DNA from: Actinostola sp. cb2023
Taxonomy: Eukaryota > Cnidaria > Anthozoa > Actiniaria > Actinostolidae
DNA: 64,000 nt
Assembly: GCA_033675265.1 (NCBI GenBank)
Contig: JAUJYZ010001280.1
Coordinates: 660,501-724,500, forward strand
Direction: 5' to 3'
Part shown: piece by piece, positions 41,870-53,743 of the stretch
Numbering within the stretch: the first letter of the stretch is position 1
How the letters are laid out: each line of letters opens with the position of its first letter
Translations under genes and position numbers: made by a program
The notes under the pieces: model-generated
What the model was told of the DNA's origin: nothing
The model's input: the letters and a program-made list of their open reading frames with translations, nothing else
Database searches by the model: none

Positions 41870-42895
41870 TAAGATAAATATATATACATTTGTACATAAT
41901 AAATACAATATACATATTGAATGCATATCCTGTAGATTTATATACAGTCATGTATGGTACAGTTGTAACTCAGTGGTTAATATACATTCAATATAATACG
42001 TATATAAGATAAATATATACATAATAAATACAATACATATTGAATGCATATCCTGTAGATTTATATACAGTCATGTATGGTACAGTTGTAACTCAGTGGT
42101 TAATATACATTCAATATAATACGTATATAAGATAAATATAATTTATACATAATAAATACAATACATATTGAATGCTATATCCTGTAGATTTATATACAGT
42201 CATGTATGGTACAGTTGTAACTCAGTGGTTAATATACATTCAATATATAATACGTATATAAGATAAATATATACATAATAAATACAATACATATTGAATG
42301 CATATCCTGTAGATTTATATACAGTCATGTATGGTACAGTTGTAACTCAGTGGTTAATATACATTCAATATAATACGTATATAAGATAAATATATACATA
42401 ATAAATACAATACATATGAATGCATATCCTGTAGATTTATATACATGTATATAAATCTACAGGAGTCATGTATGGTACAGTTGTAACTCAGTGGTTAATA
42501 TAACATTCAATATAATACGTATATAAGATAAATATATACATAATAAATACAATACATATTGAATGCATATCCTGTAGATTTATATACAGTCATGTATGGT
42601 AGAGTGCAGTCCATATGTCCGTGAAATAATACTATTACTAAATAGTACTAAATAGTGTTATTTCTATTGTTTTCTATTGTTTCATCAGTGCTATTTAGTA
42701 ATTATTAGTTAGTACTGTTTCACGGACATATGGACTGCACTCTACAGTTGTAACTCAGTGGTTAATATACATTCAATATAATACGTATAGACTATAAGAT
42801 AAATATAACATAATAAATACAATACATATTGAATGCATATCCTGTAGATTTATATACAGTCATGTATGGTACAGTTGTAACTCAGTGGTTAATAT
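41870..42895 (+). repeat. ~119-bp tandem array, about eight copies
   Basis: Units read ATAAGATAAATATATACATA, ATGCATATCCTGTAGATTTA, CAGTCATGTATGGTACAGTT, GTAACTCAGTGGTTAATATA. Interrupted by a MITE at 42600-42744 and by a small inverted duplication at about 42440-42465. Confidence 0.93.
42600..42744. mobile_element. TA-flanked MITE, GAGTGCAGTCC ends
   Basis: TA-GAGTGCAGTCCATATGTCC…/…GGACATATGGACTGCACTC-TA; centre AAATAGTACTAAATAGTGTT. It is inserted in the 119-bp array. Relatives at 42994-43141 and 52172-52510. Confidence 0.88.
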
Positions 42896-42993
42896 ACATG
42901 TAGGTTTCTGACACTCATACACAAAACAACTCTATCAATGACAGCTAGTACTAATATTATTATATAGTGGATAGATATAGAGATCGAGAGACA

Positions 42994-43141
42994 TAGAGTG
43001 CAATTTAGAAAAGTGTGAAATAGTAATAACTTTAAATAGTACTAAATAGTGCTATTTCTATTGTTTTCTATTGTTTCATTAGTGCTATTTAGAACTAATT
43101 AGTTATTTATAGTTATCAAGCTTTTCTAAATTGCACTCTAG
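42994..43141. mobile_element. MITE related to 42600-42744
   Basis: TAGAGTGCAATTTAGAAAAG…/…CTTTTCTAAATTGCACTCTA with the same central AATAGTACTAAATAGTGCTATTTCTATTG. Confidence 0.85.
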
Positions 43142-44033
43142 ATTAGAGACAATATTAGTTTTAATTATTAACATTAATACTATATTAATAAAAATTAATA
43201 TTGATATAGAGTATTAGTTTTTTTGATTACTAAATATTGTTTCTTATACCTTATACTTTGCATTGGATAGGGCGCTATAATAAAAAAATATTATTACCAT
43301 ATTCACCGGCATATAAGCCGCACTTGCAGATAAGTCTCACCCCGAGTTTGGCAATGCAAATTTTTCTATCCGTTTTTACAAGTGAAGAATCTGTCATAAA
43401 GCAAATGAATAATACAAAGCCATCTAGATATTATATAAAACAAATAGATTCCATTTTCCCGTACGTCTGTACTCTTTATGTACTATATATACAATTTGAG
43501 CGGCCGATCTGTATGGGATTTACAAACTCGAGCCGTAAGCGAGAGTTTGTAAATCCCATACAGATCGGACGCGAATATTGTATATTGCTTATTGAATCCA
43601 ACGACGTATTATAAGTGGATGTCTTACTGTAATTTTGATGATAGGAAGCAGTTTGGCCGAGAAAATTCAACTTAAAGTTGAATGCAAATGAGGACGAATC
43701 TGTATCCGATTTACAGATGTCCTCCACGGTAGTGATTTCTATTGTATTTTCCTCATTAATTATTCATGATTTTGATAAAGATGCACAAAAGATATCAAAA
43801 TGTGGTGAGAACAACAGTCTCGCCACTTGACTTCGTCTCGTGGCATACTTTTTTTAAAGAGTACATGCAGATGCACGGGAAAATGGAATCTATTTGTTTT
43901 ATATTAATATGCTGGGTTTATAAAATGTTAACAATTAAGATAGTGGAAGATATATAGAATCTCATGCAGGTATCCTGAGGAGGTACTCTGGAGCAGAGTG
44001 TACTTAAAATACATTCACTCGAGCAAGCTACAT
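43142..44033. other. No gene; hairpin at 43504-43569
   Basis: CCGATCTGTATGGGATTTAC and its complement form a 66-bp hairpin with AACTCGAGCCGTAAGCGAGAGTT at the tip. The 125-codon frame crossing it (43237-43614) is partly made by this hairpin and has no recognisable domain. Confidence 0.6.
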
Positions 44034-44278
44034 TGTGTGTAAACTGCAGCATATATATATGCATGCATGTCAAGCTAGGTAAACTGCAGCATATATTATA
44101 TGCATGCATGTCAGGCTAGATAAACTGCAGCATATATTATATGCATGCATGTCAGGCTAGATAAACTGCAGCATATATATATGCATGCATGTCAAGCTAG
44201 GTAAACTGCAGCAAATATACATACATGTCAAGCTAGGTAAACTGCAGCATATATATGGCATGCATGCATGACAAGTTC
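44034..44278 (+). repeat. ~40-bp tandem array, six copies
   Basis: Unit GTAAACTGCAGCATATATAT, GCATGCATGTCAAGCTAG. Confidence 0.92.
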
Positions 44279-44861
44279 GTCAATCTATAAATTATTTAAA
44301 AAAATTATAAATTATTGAAATTATTGAAGAATGAAAATCAGTACAAGGCCTAGACCTACATTTTAAAGCATTTCAATGCACCTTTACGTAGTTTCCCAGA
44401 ATGCTTGAGGATTCTGCACGCGCAAGCGAGGTCAGGGTACAAAATAGAAAATAGAAAATATTCAGAGAGAATGAAGAAATTCAGTAGAAAACTTAAAAGT
44501 GCATAAGAAGAATTACAAAGATAGATGCAAATTATCAAGCAAAAGAAATATTTTTTTCTGTTCTTGATTACATGTAGTTACAGTAGTCATATTTTCCTCA
44601 ATACACGATCAATTCTGAATATTTTTTCCCCATGACCTCTCTTGCGCGCGCCGAATCATGAAGCATTCTGGGAAACTACGAAAAGGTCCATCAAAAATAA
44701 AACATTACCAAGGGAATATATCAAATCAAAAGGATAATTACAATGCTCAGAATTAATTCAGAGAAAATAAAATTCATATCATTGTACATTTCAGGTGATT
44801 CCAAATTGCTGATTCCTTTACAGAGAAATTGTGCATGTTGATCGAAAGCTTGATGAATTGG
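44279..44861. other. No gene; weak inverted repeats
   Basis: CCTTTACGTAGTTTCCCAGA…/TCTGGGAAACTACGAAAAGG (about 44380-44400 and 44665-44688), with CTTGCGCGCG/CACGCGCAAG, indicates an old foldback of about 350 bp. Confidence 0.55.
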
Positions 44862-45192
44862 ACTATAAACATAATACTAGACAAACTACATGCTATATAT
44901 ATAGCTATATATATGTGCAAGTGTTTGAATAGGACTATAAACATAATACTAGACAAACTACATGCTATATAAGTTATGTGCAAGTGTTTGAATAGGACTA
45001 TAAACATAATACTAGACAAACTACATGCTATATATAAGTTATGTGCAAGTGTTTGAATAGGACTATAAACATAATACTAGACAAACTACATGCTATATAA
45101 GTTTTATGTGCAAGTGTTTGAATAGGACTATAAACATAATACTAGACAAACTACATGCTATATATATATAACTTATGTGCAAGTGTTTGAAT
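44862..45192 (+). repeat. ~65-bp tandem array, five copies
   Basis: Unit GACTATAAACATAATACTAG, ACAAACTACATGCTATATA, TTATGTGCAAGTGTTTGAAT. Confidence 0.92.
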
Positions 45193-45856
45193 CTCTAATG
45201 TTAAAAGTTTTTGCACACAATTCAAATGTACACAAATGTATAAATTATTATAAATACTAGTACACATGGTATCAGTGTCATATTCCAACACTTTCATGGC
45301 CAAAATAAGCTGTTTGTCATACTGAATGTTAAAGCAGCCACATGGAAGAAAATTAGTCAGGATTACTTACCATCGTGATAATTTCGCGTGATTAAACTTC
45401 TCATCAAATCTGACGATAATTGTCGTAATATCGTTCCCAATGTCAACTTTGAAGTTCAAAAGGATTGATATGGAGATCCAGTGAAGCAACGGTCAAGAAA
45501 ATCCACGTTGATCAAGTTTGAACCCTATTAAACCTCCTATGGTGGGTTCGAGTTATGCTATTTCAGCTTCACAATATTAGTTTTTATCTTCCACGTTCGC
45601 TGAAATCTACACTCCATTTTGATGATCGAAATCAGTTGAAGTCCAGAAAACAACTTGTTGATCGGCAAATCCTGGCAAAATTTGACCGAAATCAAATCGT
45701 AAGAGAGCTCTTCTGTTCGCAAACGTTCAAACCAAATCCACTGGTGATCGTAATAAGAATATTTTCAAGATTTTATCCTTGTGCTCACTCGCCGTCTGAA
45801 AGTCGGCAACCATTTTGAAAACATCGAACGTGACGTCACTGAGCTTGAGGTGAATC
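45193..45856. other. No gene seen
   Basis: An 87-codon plus frame at 45555 has no recognisable motif. Confidence 0.45.
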
Positions 45857-46060
45857 CCCCGGGGGAGGGAGGGGGGGGAGTAGTACTGGGTTTTGATAGG
45901 GGTGTCCCGCTGGAGTCCGTAAACCCTGACCCTATATCTAAGACAACGACATCTTGAAAATTCATACCCTGTACAAGACATGCAGATCGGTAAAAAGTAA
46001 TCTGTATAGTACAAGGCGCTTTTTTTCAAAAACCAAAATTTAATACCCTATCTAAGACTC
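45857..46060. mobile_element. Fragment with CCCGGGGG end
   Basis: CCCCCGGGGGAGGGAGG…GTACTGGGTTTTGATAGGGGTG resembles ends of the CCCGGGGG family (28973-29332), but no opposite end is visible. Confidence 0.5.
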
Positions 46061-46088
46061 TAAAAACTGAAAATTACGATCCTGAATA

Positions 46089-46171
46089 CAGTCAAACCTT
46101 TATTAAGTCACCTCTATTAAGCGGTCAGTTGGCTATTTCCCGAGGGTGACCGCTTAATAGAGGTTTGACTG
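46089..46171. mobile_element. Pogo/Tigger-type MITE, 83 bp
   Basis: CAGTCAAACCTTTATTAAG…/…CTTAATAGAGGTTTGACTG flanked by TA on both sides (46087-46088, 46172-46173). These are classic pogo-family ends. Confidence 0.88.
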
Positions 46172-46352
46172 TAATTGTTTTAGTATAATTTTAGACTTGA
46201 ATATCAGAGAAAAGACGAAATTCAGGATTAAAAAAACCTGTTTTATTAGTAATTCTGCGTTGGTGATTTTACTTCCGGTCTCGACCAGTGAATATCGTCT
46301 CATAATCACTGGTCGCTTGACCAATCACAGCGCGCGAAACTCTATATTTAGA

Positions 46353-48196
46353 CGCCCTAATTAGGCGTTCACTCGGGCTACTTTTGTTGATTGCATGACG
46401 TCATGCACATTCGACTATAGGCAAATTATCACTGATAAGATCATCTTAATTAGGCGTTCACTCGGGCTACTTTTGTTGATTGCATGACGTCATGCACATT
46501 CGACTGTAGGCAAATTATCACTGATAAGATCATATTAATTAGGCGTTCACTTTGGCTACTTTTGTTGATTGCATGACGTCATGCATATTCGACTGTAGGC
46601 AAATTATCACTGATAAGATCATATTAATTAGGCGTTCACTTTGGCTACTTTTGTTGATTGCATGACGTCATGCACATTCGACTGTAGGCAAATTATCACT
46701 GATAAGATCATATTAATTAGGCGTTCACTCGGGCTACTTTTGTTGATTGCATGACGTCATGAAATTATCACTGATAAGATCATATTAATTAGGTGTTCAC
46801 TCGGGCTACTTTTGTTGATTGCATGACGTCATGCACATTCGACTGTAGGCAAATTATCACTGATAAGATCATATTAATTAGGTGTTCACTCGGGCTACTT
46901 TTGTTGATTGCATGACGTCATGCATATTCGAATGTAGGCAAATTATCACTGATAAGATCATATTAATTAGGCGTTCACTCGGGCTACTTTTGTTGATTGC
47001 ATGACGTCATGCACATTCGACTGTAGGCAAATTATCACTGATAAGATCATATTAATTAGGTGTTCACTCGGGCTACTTTTGTTGATTGCATGACGTCATG
47101 CACATTCGACTGTAGGCAAATTATCACTGATAAGATCATCTTAATTAGGTGTTTCACTCGGGCTACTTTTGTTGATTGCATGACGTCATGCACATTCGAC
47201 TGTAATAATAATAATAATAATACATTTTATATAGCGCCACTATCCATAACAATGATCAGAGCAAATTATCACTGCAAATTATCACTGATAAGATCATATT
47301 AATTAGGCTTTCACTCGGGCTACTTTTGTTGATTACATGACGTCATGCACATTCGACTGTAGGCAAATTATCACTGATAAGATCATACAGGAGCCCATAA
47401 GTAGGAGCCTCCATCTGGGATGTATTCGTGAGACGACCTGTGACCGGATCAGGCTATTTTTAGAACACCAGTTTTGCCGCGAAATTTTAACACCAGGAAT
47501 TTTTGATTTCGGCTTTGTTACGGAAGTTTCTAGCTTTTGGCTTGGTAGGTTTACTATTTGATGTTTTTTTTAGTTCCTTGAGAAACAGAACACGAACTTG
47601 AAGACTCTTGGTCACTTTCCGATGAAGTACTAAACTCTGCAAAAGAGTCACTGTAACTATCACTGTCATTTTCGCTCTCTTCACTTTCAGTTTCTTCAAT
47701 TTCGCCAATTTCTTCGTCCGCCACTTTGTTCATATATCACAAATAAACACAAATCATCTACCTCATTGATGCTGATTGGCTCTGTGTAATTCCCATGGGG
47801 GATTCCTATTGATTGATGATTAGTTCGCGGGAATAGGTGTTCTAAAAATAGCCTGATCCGGTCACAGGTCGTCTCACAAACCCAGTACGGTAGATGGAGG
47901 CTCCTACTTATGGGCTCCTGGATCATATTAATTAGGTGTTCACTCGGGCTACTTTTGTTGATTGCATGACGTCATGCACATTCGACTGTAGGTAAATTAT
48001 CACTGATAAGATCATATTAATTAGGTGTTCACTCGGGCTACTTTTGTTGATTGCATGACGTCATGCACATTCGACTGTAGGCAAATTATCACTGATAAGA
48101 TCATATTAATTAGGCGTTCACTCGGGCTACTTTTGTTGATTGCATGACGTCATGCACATTCGACTGTAGGCAAATTATCACTGATAAGATCATAAG
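46353..48196 (+). repeat. 89-bp tandem array with TGACGTCA in nearly every unit, 14 copies
   Basis: Unit: TTAATTAGGCGTTCACTCGG, GCTACTTTTGTTGATTGCAT, GACGTCATGCACATTCGACT, GTAGGCAAATTATCACTGAT, AAGATCATA. Each contains the 16-bp palindrome TGCATGACGTCATGCA or a slight variant, with a full CRE/ATF site inside. Eleven copies lie before and three after the MITE at 47388-47920. An (AAT)n-TATATAGCGCC fragment interrupts at about 47204-47275. The first unit begins TAGACGCCCTAATTAGGCGT, the transposon-end motif seen at 32358, 33755 and 35608. Confidence 0.93.
47388..47920. mobile_element. MITE, CAGGAGCCCATAAGTAGGAG ends
   Basis: 533 bp with target duplication GATCATA (47381-47387, 47921-47927) taken from the 89-bp unit. 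Arms include GGAGCCTCCATC and CTGTGACCGGATCAGGCTAT. No recognisable protein. Confidence 0.92.
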
Positions 48197-48205
48197 ATCA
48201 TATTG

Positions 48206-48336
48206 TTTATAGAAGTTTTACTGGAATGTAATTCCATATTATTTTGGCAGTTCTATTTTAAATCAAATATCCTACATGCTTATAGACGGGTATACAAATC
48301 CACAGACCTGTGATATGTAAGTAAGTACATGCTTAA

Positions 48337-48420
<84 letters not shown>

Positions 48421-48501
48421 TATAGAAGCTTTACTGGGAATGTAATTCCATATCTTTTGGCAGTTCTATTTTAATTTTTAATCAAATATCCTTCATGCTT
48501 A
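48206..48501. repeat. Direct duplication around a (TTA)n microsatellite
   Basis: TTTATAGAAGYTTTACTGG…GGCAGTTCTATTTTAA…TCAAATATCCTNCATGCTTA occurs at 48206-48283 and 48419-48501. An uninterrupted TTA run lies at about 48339-48421. Confidence 0.88.
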
Positions 48502-49013
48502 CACAGGTAGCCCAAGCTCACCATTTGAAGCATTACAGATTATGCAGTGTAAGTTTATACGATCAAATACGATCAATCGTTTTTAAAATTATTGTAGTTG
48601 TTCTTTGTGAGTTAATTTAACATTGGGGAAAATTTAGTGTCGCTACGAGTAAGCGAGTTATAGCTGTTTGAATTTTACCGATACACCATACGTCTTGCTC
48701 AGCTAATTTAGGAAACGGGGGAATACCCGAATCATATCTCAGTGACCTTGTGTCAGTGTGTTTAGTTTCTAAGTGGTAACGTATACGAAGATGGATGTCT
48801 GCATTCAGTGTAACGCCATACGGTAAAATTCAAACGGCTATAACTCGCTTAATTTTAATCGTAGCGACACCAGATTTTTCCAAAAGTTAAACAAACTCAC
48901 AACGAACAAATACAGACAATTTAAAAACGATCTGTCGTATTTTCGATTTTTAATAAATTGACACTGCACAATCTCTATATAAAGCTTTAAATGGTGAGCT
49001 TGGGCTACCTGTG
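48502..49013. mobile_element. hAT-like foldback MITE, CACAGGTAGCCCAAGCTCA ends
   Basis: Ends CACAGGTAGCCCAAGCTCAC…/…GTGAGCTTGGGCTACCTGTG. Long arms include GTGTCGCTACGA and ATAGCTGTTTGAATTTTACC. Flanks ATGCTTAC and ATGTTAAT may be a mutated duplication. Confidence 0.85.
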
Positions 49014-49061
49014 ATGTTAATAGAAAATGTATACAAATCCACAGTGAGCTTCCAAAATAAA

Positions 49062-49266
49062 CCATAAGCCGTGATCAATGAGTATTGTCAATCTGATTTG
49101 TCCTTACTTTAACAGCAGCAGTCTAGCAGTGATTTTCACAAGGACAATTACTCGTAAAATATTCTTTAACCATAAACCGTGATCAATGAGTATTGTAAAT
49201 CTGATTTGTCATTACTTTAACAGCAGCAGTCTAGCAGCGATTTTCATAAGGAAAATTACTCGTATA
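49062..49266 (+). repeat. Direct duplication, about 108-bp period
   Basis: CATAARCCGTGATCAATGAG to GGAMAATTACTCGTA occurs twice (49062-49160, 49171-49266). Confidence 0.88.
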
Positions 49267-49928
49267 AATTACAAAGCGTGAGGGTCGATCATACCACATT
49301 CCACAAATAATTCGCTTATTATATGGGAGTACCCCCCCCCCCCCCCAACCCCGGGCACTGGTTTGATGCATGACACAGTGACACTGTTGAACTAGGGACA
49401 TGATGTTTTCAATCAAAAAACTAATAGAAAAACTAATGCACACAAAAACAGCCAGGGAAATCCTTTCATTTATCAGGAACATAAGTTCAACGTTTTTTTC
49501 TTCGCTTCGTGTTATCTTGTTGACATTCTTTCTCCGTACTGCACTGATGATTCCAACATGCATGGCGTGTCTCGTTCTTGACAATTATCAATGTCAATAG
49601 CTACGTCGAGGTATGCCTGATCCTAATGGTACTGCTGTTGTAATAAGGAATTAAATATACAAATTGTTTATTTCTAATGTTGCACATTGAATTCAGTAGT
49701 CGAAGCATTTCACTTTCGATTAGAAACGACTAGAAGTAGTCTATTTTGATCTTGTCTACTGAAAATGATAAACATTCCCTTATTTGGCATGGGTCAACGT
49801 AGAGATGTGACCCGTGAATTACTGACGCAGACGTTTCCATAGCAACCAACCATGTGATCAGAATTCCCAGAAATCACTGAATGAGTTTCTGCTTGTAAAA
49901 ACGCCTTCAAACAATCAAAGATGGAAAG
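49267..49928. other. Upstream region of the TRIM-NHL gene
   Basis: Contains a CCCGGGG/poly(C) remnant (GGGAGTACCCCCCCC…CCCCGGGCAC, 49326-49363). No TATA box or other promoter motif could be supported. Confidence 0.4.
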
Positions 49929-52077
49929 ATGGAAGCCTTCCTTACAAACCTTCGAGACGATGTCCAATGTTCCTTGTGTAGCGATAGAATGATTGAACCT
50001 AAGCTTGTAGAATGCTTCCATACATTTTGTAAGCCATGTATCAAGAGAAAAGCTGAACTAATTGGAGACATCAACATCTTCAAGTGTCCTAAATGTTGGT
50101 CTGAAACGTTGCTGGGAGAACTAAGCAACGTGGACGACTTACCACCAAGTCCTGTACACGCAAGAATCCTACAAGTCTTGGAGTTTCTAGAGACCGATCA
50201 GGTTTGCTCTTTTGCTGCCACTCATTCCCCAGCATTGTGGAACTGTCTTCACTGCAATCGCTTTTTGTGTGACGAGTGTCTGAACTACCATTCTGCGTTC
50301 AGTAAAGAGCACAAAGTCATTTCCTTGTCGGACTTGACGAATGTTCAAGACCTTGAGGCGATCCTGACAAGAGAAAGACCTTGCACAGCTCACTGTAGTC
50401 ACAGTTTGGACTTATACTGCAAAGACTGTGAGGTGTTTATCTGTTGGATGTGCATGATAGACGGCCACAAGGATCATAAAACGTTGACTATACAAGAGGT
50501 CACCGCCATTCAGAAAGATCTTCTCTCTAAAAACCTAGTGGAGATTGAGGAGCTACGATGCAACGCAAATGAAAAGAAACAGCAAGAGGAAATTGCTCTC
50601 CAAATAAAAAGCGACGCGGAGAAAGCCAAAGAACAAGTACAGAATGCTACCAAAAAGTTGGTCAAAATTCTACTTGACCAAGAACAACAATTGCTGAATG
50701 AAATCCAGAGAAGCGTAGCGAAGGCTGACAGGAATCTGCGTGTAATACGTCACATCCCAGCAACACAGGAATACATCCGAAACATCCTTGAAAAGGGACT
50801 AGTGAGTGAAATGGTCGACATTCAACAGGAAGATTCCTCCAACAACTGCACCTACAACCCATTCAAAATAGAAAGTTCAAGAATTGTGTTCGAGCCCAAT
50901 AAAGAGCTAAGTCAACAAGTAAACGCTGGACTTGGAAAAGTACGCCTACAGTCTTGTAAGTCAGACCCAATGTTGAGTACAATTCAAGTTGACGGTCATC
51001 TTGAGGCACTGAAGAAAGCCAAGCTGACTGTGGAGACTAAAACGTCTGCAGGAGAACTCAATAACGAACCAAGTGATGATGTGGATGTACAGATCAGACC
51101 TGAAGATGATGTGAAAGTGGAAGAAAGAAAAATGACAAGTGGTGGTAAAATAGAAGTGGAATTCATCCCTCAAGTAGCTGGTCAATTGACAGCACAGGTT
51201 CAAGTGAACGGCAATGCTGTATCTAACAGTCCACTAGTGATGGATGTCAAGCCACAACACATGGAGGAAATAGCAGGAGATTCTAAGTTAAAAAGTGCCT
51301 TGAATACTGGATCTGGATACTTCAATGGTATTGCAGTGAATAAGACTAACAGTAGGATTGCTGTAGCAGATGATAAATCCCACTGTGTTAGAGTATTCAA
51401 CATGGATGGAGATTTGTTACTAACGTATGGTAGTGAAGGCAGTGGACAAGGACAGTTGTCTGGTCCTGAAGGTTTAGCATTTCTCAACGAAACAGATTTA
51501 GTGATAGCTGACAGGGGTAATAATAGAATATGTATAGTGAACACTATAACAGGGACTCTGGTGAAAACCTTTGGTCGTGGTGGTAAATGGACAGTTTTCT
51601 CATCCATGGGGAGTACATGTTGATGATGACTGTAACATTGTTGTGACTAACACTGGTAATGATCCTGCACAAGTCTTTACAAAGAACGGTGAATATAAAT
51701 ATCAATTCAGTTTGTCAAAACAGAGAGGTTTTAGTCCACGTTGTACAGTTACACACAATGGACTGTTTTACGTGAGTGATGATAGTAACAAAGTGATTGA
51801 TGTGATTGAGATGAAAGACAACTCACCAACTAGAATATCCACTATTGGAGGGAATTGTCATGCTGCTGGTCAGTTGCAGGGTCCCTGGGGTCTTGCTATT
51901 GATAATAACCACAATCTACTGGTGTGTGATTCTTGCTCGGTTCATAAGTTTACATTGGATGGTCGTTTTATAGGAAAGACAAGGCAACTATTTAGTGCCA
52001 AGCCCATGTATATAGCAGTATTAAATGATGGTCAGTTTATTTGCACTACATTTGGTGGAGGTGTTTTCTGTTTTTAA
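49929..52077 (+). CDS. TRIM-NHL protein (RING, two B-boxes, coiled coil, filamin, NHL), apparent frameshift
   Basis: Intronless over about 2.1 kb. ATG at 49929; an ATG at 49921 is in a closed frame. RING finger with C14, C17, C29, H31, C34, C37, C53, C56; B-box 1 from C93 to about H128; B-box 2 with C152, C164, C167, C172, C175, H180, H183; coiled coil about 190-300; filamin/Ig-like domain about 345-448; then NHL beta-propeller repeats (FNGIAVNKTNSRIAVADDKS, QGQLSGPEGLAF, ADRGNNRI). The frame is lost at about 51585-51600 in a GGTAAATGG context and the first frame stops at 51621. NHL repeats continue in another frame (NGQFSHPWGVHVDD, GQLQGPWGLAIDNNHNLLVC) to TAA at 52075. The predicted role is a cytoplasmic ubiquitin ligase whose propeller binds RNA or protein, as for TRIM2/3/71-type proteins. 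The break is a single-base change in an A run, so a consensus error is as likely as a real pseudogene. Confidence 0.88.
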
Positions 52078-52171
52078 GAAAGCAGTCTTAATAACATTCA
52101 AACTTATTTGAACAACTAAAAACTTTTAAATTTTATATAATCGTGTTAGAGCTTTGCACGCAATATAACCA

Positions 52172-52510
52172 TGAAATAGTACTTAATAGTACTAAATAGT
52201 GTTATCTCTAGTGTTTCATCATTGCTATTTAGTACTAATTAATCAGCCATGAAATAGTACTTAATAGTACTAAATAGTGTTATCTCTATTGTTTGTCATC
52301 AGTGCTATTTAGTACTAATTAATCAGCCATGAAATAGTACTTTTAAGTACTAAATAGTGTTATCTCTATTGTTTCATCAGTGCTATTTAGTACTAGTTAA
52401 TTAATCAGCCATGAAATAGTACTAAATAGTGTTATCTCTATTGACAGTTTCATCAGTGATATTTAGTACTAATTAGTACTGTTTCACGGATATATTGTTT
52501 GCACTCTATT
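52172..52510 (+). repeat. Tandem array made from the AATAGTACTAAATAGTG MITE core, four units
   Basis: Units of about 75-85 bp: GCCATGAAATAGTACTTAAT, AGTACTAAATAGTGTTATCT, CTATTGTTTCATCAGTGCTA, TTTAGTACTAATTAATCA. The 3' end TGTTTCACGGATATATTGTTTGCACTCTA matches the end of the 42600-42744 MITE, so the array is an internally amplified relative. Confidence 0.88.
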
Positions 52511-53743
52511 TAGAAGTAGTAGACTTATATACATTTATAATAAGATAAGCAAGAATGGATAATTTCGTATATATAGTTTGATCTTAGAATAGTTTTTATC
52601 TAAAGATTAGATTTTGTACAGTTTTTATAGAAGGGTGTGTTTCTTTTTTATTATAGATATTTCGCATGTTTTCATAAATGAATTAGTTCGCTAAGAAGTA
52701 CATAAGTAGTTAAAATGTGCTTCGATCTGGTACGCTGTACAACGCTCTGAAAAAGCGCTACTGTAGAAATAAAATATTATTATTATTGTTATTGCAAACT
52801 TAAGACGAACCATTATATTCTTCGTAGCAGATTTATACATGAATGCTGATACAAAACACTCAGATCATAAATATACTAAAAGAAACGTAGCGAGTTACTT
52901 ACTTTTCAGAGTTCAAACGTACAAGTTTCATGTTGTACAAGAAGTGTAGTAGTGCTATAGTAGTAGTCAGCCCAGTCTTTCAATAAATTAAATGTCCACA
53001 TTGTGCTTTGTGTTTCCTTTTTGGTATCCTTTCTCTCTTTTCAATTTCGTCCGTTCTCTGAAATGGCTTGAGCGGGAATCTTTGAGTTTGCTGCTCTTCA
53101 TTTCCACTCAATAATAGTCGGTAATTTCAAGCGTCCCGGCTTCAGTGTATTAAATCGTTGCAAGACTTGTAAGCCATGGCCAAAACGGCCTCGAGCTCTT
53201 CGGATATTCATTTTTCACTCCAACTGCATGAAGTCACTGAATTGAAGTTTATTTGCACTCTTAATTTATAGAGATCAGTGATCACAAACAGCTTTGCATA
53301 GCAAAAATCAGTATTCCTTTGGAAAAGCAACATACATGCAGCCAAAGACCAGCGTGAAGTTAGCAGCAGATTCAGCAGCACATTCGATTATCGCCTATAA
53401 ATGTTTATATACAAATAATTGCCATACAAAACTACCTTAGTGTAGTAGAGAAACCTATTACCATCCTATATATGTATTCGGTTTGATCTTAACTAGAACA
53501 CAGAGTTCTCTACACACTATACGAGACGTTACTAAAGCGACACTGAATATTTCAAGCTCGACACGTACATAGATTAAACATTAACCGGCAAAGGTCACGC
53601 AATCACTTCGATGGAGTGAATTCCGCTTAAAAACCCGCAAATCAAATCCCAAAAACATACTTCACAACAAGTAGTCAATAATAAACCATAGTTTATTTCA
53701 TTTTGATACTTTGCATAAACATAACAATATTTTTTATAAGTAA
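52511..53743. other. No gene seen
   Basis: AATAAAATATTATTATTATTG at about 52770 could be a polyadenylation signal or repeat tail. Otherwise unremarkable AT-rich sequence. Confidence 0.45.

Noticed and set aside
43237..43614. 125-codon plus frame
   Set aside because: Crosses a perfect hairpin and has no recognisable domain.
46353..48196. Regular repeats suggesting a CRISPR array
   Set aside because: Units are contiguous 89-bp tandem copies without unique spacers, and the DNA is eukaryotic. The same holds for the 43-bp, 64-bp and 79-bp arrays.
49231..49584. 117-codon minus frame upstream of the TRIM gene
   Set aside because: Includes a poly(G/C) tract translated as glycines; no domain seen.
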